The notes under the pieces are model-generated. The model saw only the letters and a program-made list of their open reading frames with translations, ran no database searches and was not told the DNA's origin. This document shows, in pieces, positions 10,308 through 15,374 of a DNA stretch of 15,374 nucleotides (position 1 is the stretch's first letter; each line of letters begins with the position of its first letter). This DNA comes from Cudoniella acicularis (Eukaryota; Ascomycota; Leotiomycetes; Helotiales; Helotiaceae), in NCBI GenBank assembly GCA_013054445.1, contig JAAMPI010001367.1, positions 1-15,374 on the forward strand. The letters are read 5' to 3'. The position numbers and the translations under genes were made by a program.

Positions 10308-10520
10308 GTGTCCGATATAAAATCTTCAATCAAGGCACCGATACTAAAGCGCCGCAAGATACGATTGGCCTGTAACCCTTGTTACAATCGCAAGACGCGC
10401 TGTAATGGCGCCAGGCCATATTCTTTGTCGTGTCGAACGCGGGGATTGGAAAGCGAGTGTCTTACGTGCTTTGGCTGGGTAGACACCACTTTTTCAAATG
10501 TATACGAATGGCAATCCTAA
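10308..10520 (+). pseudogene. Degenerate fragment of a Zn(II)2Cys6 transcription factor gene
   Basis: The frame reads a basic stretch (LKRRKIR) followed by LACNPCYNRKTRCNGARP, the unmistakable start of a Zn2Cys6 cluster, then SCRTRGLESEC. Only five of the six zinc ligands are present: the expected cysteine after GARP is missing (the frame reads PYSLSC). The first available in-frame start is GTG at 10308. Upstream the frame stays open to at least 10260 but without an ATG, and downstream it stops at 10518-10520 before any linker or coiled coil. A short open frame in another phase (10498-10615) could be a shifted continuation. I interpret this as a relic of a regulator gene that has lost its start, a ligand and its C-terminal body. 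It does not resemble the intact regulator at 1768 closely enough to be a recent copy. Confidence 0.7.
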
Positions 10521-10665
10521 GATCGTAGGAGACTCTGGAGTAATTCAAAAGGTTATTGCTAAAGACCCCCCACTCTATTTCTTCGGAATTTCTCGATATT
10601 TGCCAGGGACGTAACTGTTTTACTAGTGTAAGCCAACCAAGTATAACAAGCATGAATTGAGCTGT

Positions 10666-11945
10666 CTATAGAGGGATCTCTTGACTCTCCTCCACTACTC
10701 CAACTCTTTTCTCATCATCAGTCTTGCGGTCTACCTCCTGTAGCTCATCCCCCTCAATAGTCACTCTACTTCGCTTTCGGTCAACTCTTTGCCTCCAAGG
10801 TCGGTACAACAGCACAGACAGTACACCAAAAAATATAAATGAGCCGCATATAGATCCACCTATAATATCAAAATGATCCCCAACGGCCCCAACTCCATCC
10901 CAAAATTTGCCGCTAGGATTCGCAACTCCGGCAACAAGAGATAGTAGCTGGATGGTACCAATGCAGATGGCTACCATAACGGTAATTGCCGTTAAAACGA
11001 TGGAGTAGTAGAGAATAGCTATGGTATCACGCGCTAGCGACGTCGATGTATATAGAGTCATCATGAGAGCGCCATCAGTGGTGTCGATGAGGCACATTCC
11101 AGCTGCAAATATGCAATTAGTGAGTTCCTGTGAGGAGAACATGAACTGGGGAACATACCAGTGAATAACAGAGGAAATAGGAGAATCAACCAGATATTTG
11201 TTCCCTGAGCACCTTGTATAGATGCAATTCCAATAATCGCAATCTCACTGCTTGTATCAAAACCCAATCCAAACAAGACACCCACGAAATACATTTTCCA
11301 GGGCCTATCGACAACCTTGAAAACTTTATTCAACAGCCTCACCATCACGCCGCCTGTCTCAATTTTGAAACCTCCATCAACGTCACTGGCCGCGGCATCC
11401 TCCTGAATCTCGCCCTTTAAGATGCCTCGTAGTCTTATCACCAACGTCACCAAAATCCACGCGTTAATGATGCCCAGGAGAATCAGCACCCCCGCACTAA
11501 CGGCCGTTCCCACAATATTTCCTACTCGCTGAAACCCATCGAAGCGTTTCTCTAGCGCGCCCGAAGTCGCTGCTACCACGATGCACGTGATGACCACAAT
11601 AGTTGAATGGCCAAGACTGAAAAACATCCCAACAGTAACGGGTCTCGTGCCGGACGCGATCAGTCTCCGAGTCATGAGATCGATGACCGAGATGTGGTCG
11701 GCGTCGAGGGCATGGCGGAGACCAAAGGTGTACGAAAGTACGGCGGTCGATGAAAGGAGGGGGTGGTAGCGGAGGACGATGGCGACTGCTATCCAGACGA
11801 GGATGTTGACGATGGCTAGAGAGCCGATGGCTTGTATGGCTGGTAAAGAGAGGTACTTTGTAAATGCGCGGAAATGGATCTGGCTTGCAGGTTGGGCGAG
11901 CTGCCCTCGGGGTGCATTTAAGGTGTGTGTAGCTGTTGTTGACAT
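10666..11945 (-). CDS. Nickel/cobalt transporter, NiCoT family (HoxN/Nic1 type), two exons, 407 aa
   Basis: This membrane permease imports Ni2+ and possibly Co2+; in fungi the nickel mainly serves urease. Exons on the minus strand are 11945-11159 and 11102-10666. The 56-nt intron (11158-11103) has a GTATGT donor, CTAAT as a possible branch point and a TTGCAG acceptor. Splicing joins LLFT to AGMCLIDTTDG and restores a family signature. All four NiCoT signatures are present: RHALDADHI (77-85, the H-X4-DH metal motif), LGHSTIVV (111-118), GLGFDTSSE (226-234) and GMCLIDTTDG (264-273). About eight hydrophobic segments are visible, with a large polar loop around 175-215. The C-terminal tail is charged and Glu/Asp/Arg-rich. 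Length matches the roughly 400 residues of fungal members such as fission yeast Nic1. No urease gene is in the window. An upstream ATG frame overlaps the start, which may lower translation. Confidence 0.95.
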
Positions 11946-12019
11946 TCTGGCCAGATGAAACTTGAGAGAAAGGGGTTGGAGAAAGTGGAAAACTTGTTCA
12001 GTGGGATCAGTTTTCTCAT
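11918..12019 (-). promoter_or_regulatory. Possible uORF overlapping the nickel transporter start
   Basis: An ATG at 12019-12017 on the minus strand opens a 33-codon frame that runs past the transporter ATG (11945) in a different frame and stops at 11918. Ribosomes using it would bypass the main start, so it could repress expression if included in the mRNA. The transcription start is unknown, so this remains a possibility only. Confidence 0.35.
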
Positions 12020-12764
12020 GTTATTGTTAGCTCTCTGCAGTAGCAGATACCGAGAAAAATAGAGGGGCTCGCAGTGCAGGGTACTGTGCTCCACCCACGG
12101 CGAGTTTGCTTTTAACCGAAATCCTGAACACAACACTTAAAAAGAATTAAATAACTACAAGTAAATACTTCAAGAGGCTTGCATGACTGGACAGTATTAT
12201 GTTACAAAATTCGTCCAATTTAAGTGGTATGATAAGCTATGCAAACCTCGAAGTGGTTGGGTGCACCTCACGTGATTTGTCAAGCTTTGATGATGAGTGG
12301 GGTGCCCGATAAGAAGAGAATGCGAGATAAGGACGAGTCTAGACTATACACACCACAAACTTACGTAAATTGCATAGACTACTAGTAGTACTGAGAACAG
12401 TTGCAGCCCACTCTCTAGCTGTGCCACTATACATCTGGCGAGATTATGAGGGAATAGCTATTTCCCATATTCTCTTAATCACTATTTGTTTTTTGAGAAG
12501 GGTTATAAAACCTCCTATCTCACCCGAACAAAGCAAGCAGAGCCCTTCGAAAGCGGCCGAGGTATATCACGATCGCATTCATGCCGCAGGAAACTACCAT
12601 TCCCAAGTTTCGTAAGTATTACTGGTCCACCAAAATTATAAATTATATAATCAGGAAAAAAAAGAAAAACTAGCAAACTTATTTAATAGATATATATTTA
12701 TATATATAGGAAAATATCGAAGCTAAAAATTGTATAAAATTAAATATAAATAAAATTGTAATAC
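11946..12764. other. Promoter of the nickel transporter and AT-rich intergenic DNA
   Basis: About the first 200 bp should hold the promoter and leader of the transporter gene (minus strand). I recognise no specific metal-response element. From 12600 onward the sequence becomes very AT-rich, with ATATAT tracts around 12690-12710, up to the edge of the transposon. A frame at 12370-12615 (81 codons, no ATG start) has no recognisable domain. Confidence 0.5.
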
Positions 12765-12773
12765 TAATAATTG
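12765..12773. repeat. Target site duplication, left copy
   Basis: TAATAATTG lies directly before the left inverted repeat and recurs exactly at 13252-13260 directly after the right one. A 9-bp duplication is the length made by Mutator-type transposases. Confidence 0.85.
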
Positions 12774-13251
12774 CGGTTAAAGACTCGAATGCCCTAGCTA
12801 ATAATTTTTCAGACTCGAGTACCCTTTTCGTAATGGGTTTTAGACTGGAGTGCCCTACTATACTCTGAAGGCCCTATAGCACACTAAAAACTAAGTCAGT
12901 ATACTCTTTAGCATACTCCCCCCTCCCCTAGAAGTCTACGAAGTAGGGGAACGCGGCGTGTGAAGGAAGCATCGCGAAGTTTATCTAAAAACTCGCGATA
13001 GCTTTATTTTTTTTTGTGTCGTATAGCCTACCCCAACTACGAGTAGAACTAATCCCACGTAACCCTAAGAAGGTTATACACCTATTTAAATAAACGCTTA
13101 AGGCCAGGGAAGCATTTGCGTAACTACAATTAATTAAAAGAGTGCTTTCGTGTCTTTGAAAATTAGATAGGGCACTAAAGTCCAAAAACCATTATAATAA
13201 GGGTACTCGAGTTAGAAAATCTATTACCTAGGGCAATCGAGTCTTTCACCG
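12774..13251. mobile_element. Non-autonomous Mutator-like DNA transposon (478 bp) with 84-bp terminal inverted repeats
   Basis: The left arm 12774-12857 and the reverse complement of 13168-13251 align without gaps at 70 of 84 positions. Both begin CGGTKAAAGACTCGAWTGCC and end GTGCCCTA. A perfect 9-bp direct repeat, TAATAATTG, borders the element on both sides. Long inverted repeats plus a 9-bp duplication are the hallmarks of Mutator-like elements; hAT elements make 8 bp and Tc1/mariner elements make TA. The 310-bp interior has no transposase. It includes a small hairpin (CCCCTA...TAGGGG, 12925-12949) and a 66-codon minus-strand frame (12985-13185) that runs into the right arm and resembles no family I know. 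About 17% divergence between the arms indicates an old insertion. Confidence 0.88.
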
Positions 13252-13260
13252 TAATAATTG
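13252..13260. repeat. Target site duplication, right copy
   Basis: This is an exact second copy of TAATAATTG (first copy at 12765-12773). It immediately follows the end of the right inverted repeat. Confidence 0.85.
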
Positions 13261-15159
13261 TAACAAAATAACACTACCTTTTTTCGAAGAGAAGATAGGA
13301 GAAGGGGACCTGAGAAGATAAAATTTCCTCCCGGTCACCTGGAATAGAAACTGAGAGAAAAGAGACAGAGCGAAGAGGCAAAGGAAAAGGAAGAGGTTCC
13401 TAACTTATCTTTCAAAATTTTAAAAAAAGAAAAAGAAAAAGAAAAAGAAAAAGAAAGAAAGAAAAGGACTCGAATCCTTGGATTCCTTTCGATAGCTGAG
13501 GATTTTCAATTCTGAACCCTGACCTTGGAATTCTTGCTCTCGAACCTGTGTCGTACTGAACCCTTTCTGTTTCGGCTGTCTCATAACTCTCTTCCTGTCT
13601 ACACGCCCCCATTCATTTCCTTACTTATATACACACCTAACTCATTCTCCTTCCATATCCAACCCCACCTACCATATCCCGTCAATCATTCACCAAAAAT
13701 CCAAAAGACACGTTGCTCTACAGTATTTCTGCCAGCTGTCCTCATTTATCATCCCGGGCTTGTTAGAAACTCGTCAACAACTAATACCAACACCAACACT
13801 CCTAAAAATCTATATGAAACTTCACCTGACCGTGTTTACGCACCGCATAACACCCACGCCACTGTTGGCAACTCACTGAGCCTGCCTAACCACTTCCTCC
13901 TCTGCCGTCCTCGGAGTTGATTCTTCAACACCAACACTTCTAACTTCAATGCGAGTTAGCTGCACATATCATGCCTTAGACACCGCGATCCCGGCCAACA
14001 CTGCGCGCCGCACTACCTCCAACACACATTCCTCCTAACCACTTTCCCACTTTCCCACTACCTCATCGTCTCACCTCGTAGCATCACCCTCATACTTCCG
14101 CCCTTCTGCGTATCCGTATAACAGGCTGACAAAACGGCCTGGCTAGCCTGGCTTACATACACCCAACCAACATATTGGGACGAAAATAAAAATTTCAAAA
14201 GGTTTCAGTGTACCGCCTCGCGACCACAACTGCGACCGTTTCTCCTTTGTAATTTTAATTGTTGGAAGTAGGGAGTTGGTGGAAATATTGTCACCAGGCC
14301 GCATCGCCGGCGACCTGTAGCGCTTGACTCACACTCACTTCCAAGCGTGCAAACTTTTCCCGCCCCACACCCTCCCACGATAGTGACATGCTGAAGAAAG
14401 CCCTGGCAGTGCTGACACTATCTAGCAATCCGAGGATTCGAGATGTTGGCCAGTTGGTATGTTGGTGGGGCTCAGTCCCCAAACATCGCCAACTTTTTTA
14501 TACGAAACGACTGGATTATAGGAAATTCCAGGTTAATCAAGATTCGTAATGAATGGTAAGATCTTGAATTCCAAAATGCGGGGCTCTCTACCTGAACCGG
14601 AAGCGGTACGGGGATGTGATAAGCTGCAAGCGGGCGGGCGGCATGTCAAATAAGCGTCGCAGGAGGGAGTGCACGAGCACAAGGATGAGGACGCGGAATC
14701 GGAAGTGGGGGAAGTTTAAATCACGTAAATGATCAAAAGAGAACGGAAATAAGGAGATGAATAGGGAAGCGATGGAGATGTATAATTGTGCAGGCTTGAG
14801 ACAAGGAGGTCGATAAATAGTGCACGTCGAATCAATAAAGGCAACGAAGGGTAAATGGTAGAAAATTGCTTGTTGATATGCTTCCCAGCCTGCTACGCTA
14901 TGCTGTCATGCTATGTTATGCTGCTCATTCAGATAATCATCTCCCCCATATCATCACGAATCTGCTATGCCATGCAATTCATGCCAAAAAGGCGCCAACC
15001 TTCCCGGTTTAGTCCCAAGCCCGAAACCCCAAAAGATCCCTCTCTCTTCTTCCCTATAAAACTGTACAAGGTATCAAACGGTGAAATGAGATAGGAAATA
15101 TCTTTTCGCTCTGTCGCGTAACTGATAAATGGATGATTGTAGATGGTGATCATTAAGTA
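13261..15159. other. 1.9-kb intergenic region, leader-like but without a recognised gene
   Basis: The segment 13270-13400 is purine-rich on the plus strand. From about 13520 to 14120 the plus strand is strongly pyrimidine- and CA-rich (for example CTTTCCCACTTTCCCAC around 14043), the texture of a fungal 5' leader. However, no frame with a recognisable domain follows it. The frame 13525-13920 (131 codons) starts at TTG and encodes low-complexity Ser/Pro/Asn sequence. A minus-strand frame at 14291-14482 is also unconvincing. The last 100 bp or so are probably the 3' untranslated region of the partial gene at the window end. Confidence 0.5.
13422..13466 (+). repeat. GAAAAA microsatellite
   Basis: About five tandem GAAAAA units grade into GAAA units. 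The tract is intergenic, within a purine-rich stretch, and is probably length-polymorphic. Confidence 0.9.
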
Positions 15160-15374
15160 TTATATGTAATAGCTATCCGGCGGTCGCGAACTCCTCCCCA
15201 CGGGCGTGTATAACGGCGCCGGGATCGACGCCATGGATGTCGGGCTCCCATAAAACGTCTCCTGCATGGAGTCCTGCTGTTTTGACGTGCTGAACGTCGT
15301 TGTGTCGGAGAACGTCGACGGGTTTGGAGAGGTCTTGTGGTGCTCGGGCGGCGGGGAGCGCGAGGGAGAGTACG
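15160..15374 (-). CDS. C-terminal end of an unidentified protein, Ser/Thr/Pro-rich tail (partial)
   Basis: Reading leftward from the window edge, one frame is open for 70 codons and stops at TAA (15162-15160). Its third codon positions are overwhelmingly G or C, unlike the other two frames and unlike the AT-rich flank, which is why I take it as coding. About half of the residues are Ser, Thr or Pro, and the last residues are RPPDSYYI. There is no membrane segment or catalytic motif in the visible part. Such tails are common at the cytosolic ends of fungal membrane proteins and in regulators, but I cannot name the protein. The 5' part lies beyond 15374. Confidence 0.68.
   Translation of the reverse strand, partial: YSPSRSPPPEHHKTSPNPSTFSDTTTFSTSKQQDSMQETFYGSPTSMASIPAPLYTPVGRSSRPPDSYYI

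Noticed and set aside
12903..12955. Possible CRISPR-like or tandem structure around the CCCCT/AGGGG runs
   Set aside because: It is a single small hairpin, without repeated units or spacers.
12985..13185. 66-codon minus-strand frame inside the Mutator-like element as a transposase remnant
   Set aside because: It runs into the inverted repeat, starts at a non-ATG codon and shows no DDE-type or zinc-finger motif.
13464..13479. GGACTCGAATCC, similar to a tRNA B box
   Set aside because: No A box at the right distance and no acceptor or anticodon stem; the upstream sequence is a GAAAAA microsatellite.
13525..13920. 131-codon plus-strand frame
   Set aside because: Starts at TTG with no in-frame ATG near the beginning, and its Ser/Pro/Asn/Thr-rich low complexity comes from CA- and CT-rich DNA.

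Overview
The window is a piece of a filamentous ascomycete (Pezizomycotina) nuclear genome. Its genes carry short introns, mostly 44-56 nt, with GTGAGT/GTATGT/GTTAGT-type donors and branch points such as CTGAC. They encode typical fungal proteins: a Zn(II)2Cys6 regulator, a cellulose-synthase-like GT2 enzyme and a NiCoT nickel transporter. Genes sit in moderately GC-rich DNA, separated by AT-rich gaps that hold transposon remnants. A Leotiomycete is my guess from the general look of the proteins. The sequence does not prove it.

Layout. 1-1767: AT-rich intergenic DNA with a small TA-flanked inverted-repeat element (956-1282), then the promoter and leader of the first gene. 1768-4970 (+): a six-exon, 869-residue Zn2Cys6 transcription factor. 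4971-7363: about 2.4 kb with no convincing gene. 7364-9761 (+): a multi-pass processive family-2 glycosyltransferase with two spliced introns and an apparent reading-frame break near 7577. 9762-10665: AT-rich DNA holding a decayed Zn2Cys6 gene fragment (about 10308-10520). 10666-11945 (-): a two-exon, 407-residue nickel/cobalt transporter carrying all four family signatures. 11946-15159: 3.2 kb without a gene, containing a well-preserved non-autonomous DNA transposon (12774-13251) with 84-bp inverted repeats and a 9-bp target duplication, which points to the Mutator superfamily. 15160-15374 (-): the Ser/Thr/Pro-rich C-terminus of a protein that continues past the window end.

The intact genes do not form an obvious pathway or secondary-metabolite cluster: a regulator, a cell-surface polysaccharide synthase and a nickel importer look like ordinary neighbours. 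I found no previously undescribed system. The points most worth checking are the Mutator-like miniature element, the frame break in the glycosyltransferase, the long G-rich first intron that splits the zinc cluster of the transcription factor, the degenerate Zn2Cys6 relic, and an upstream reading frame that overlaps the start of the nickel transporter.
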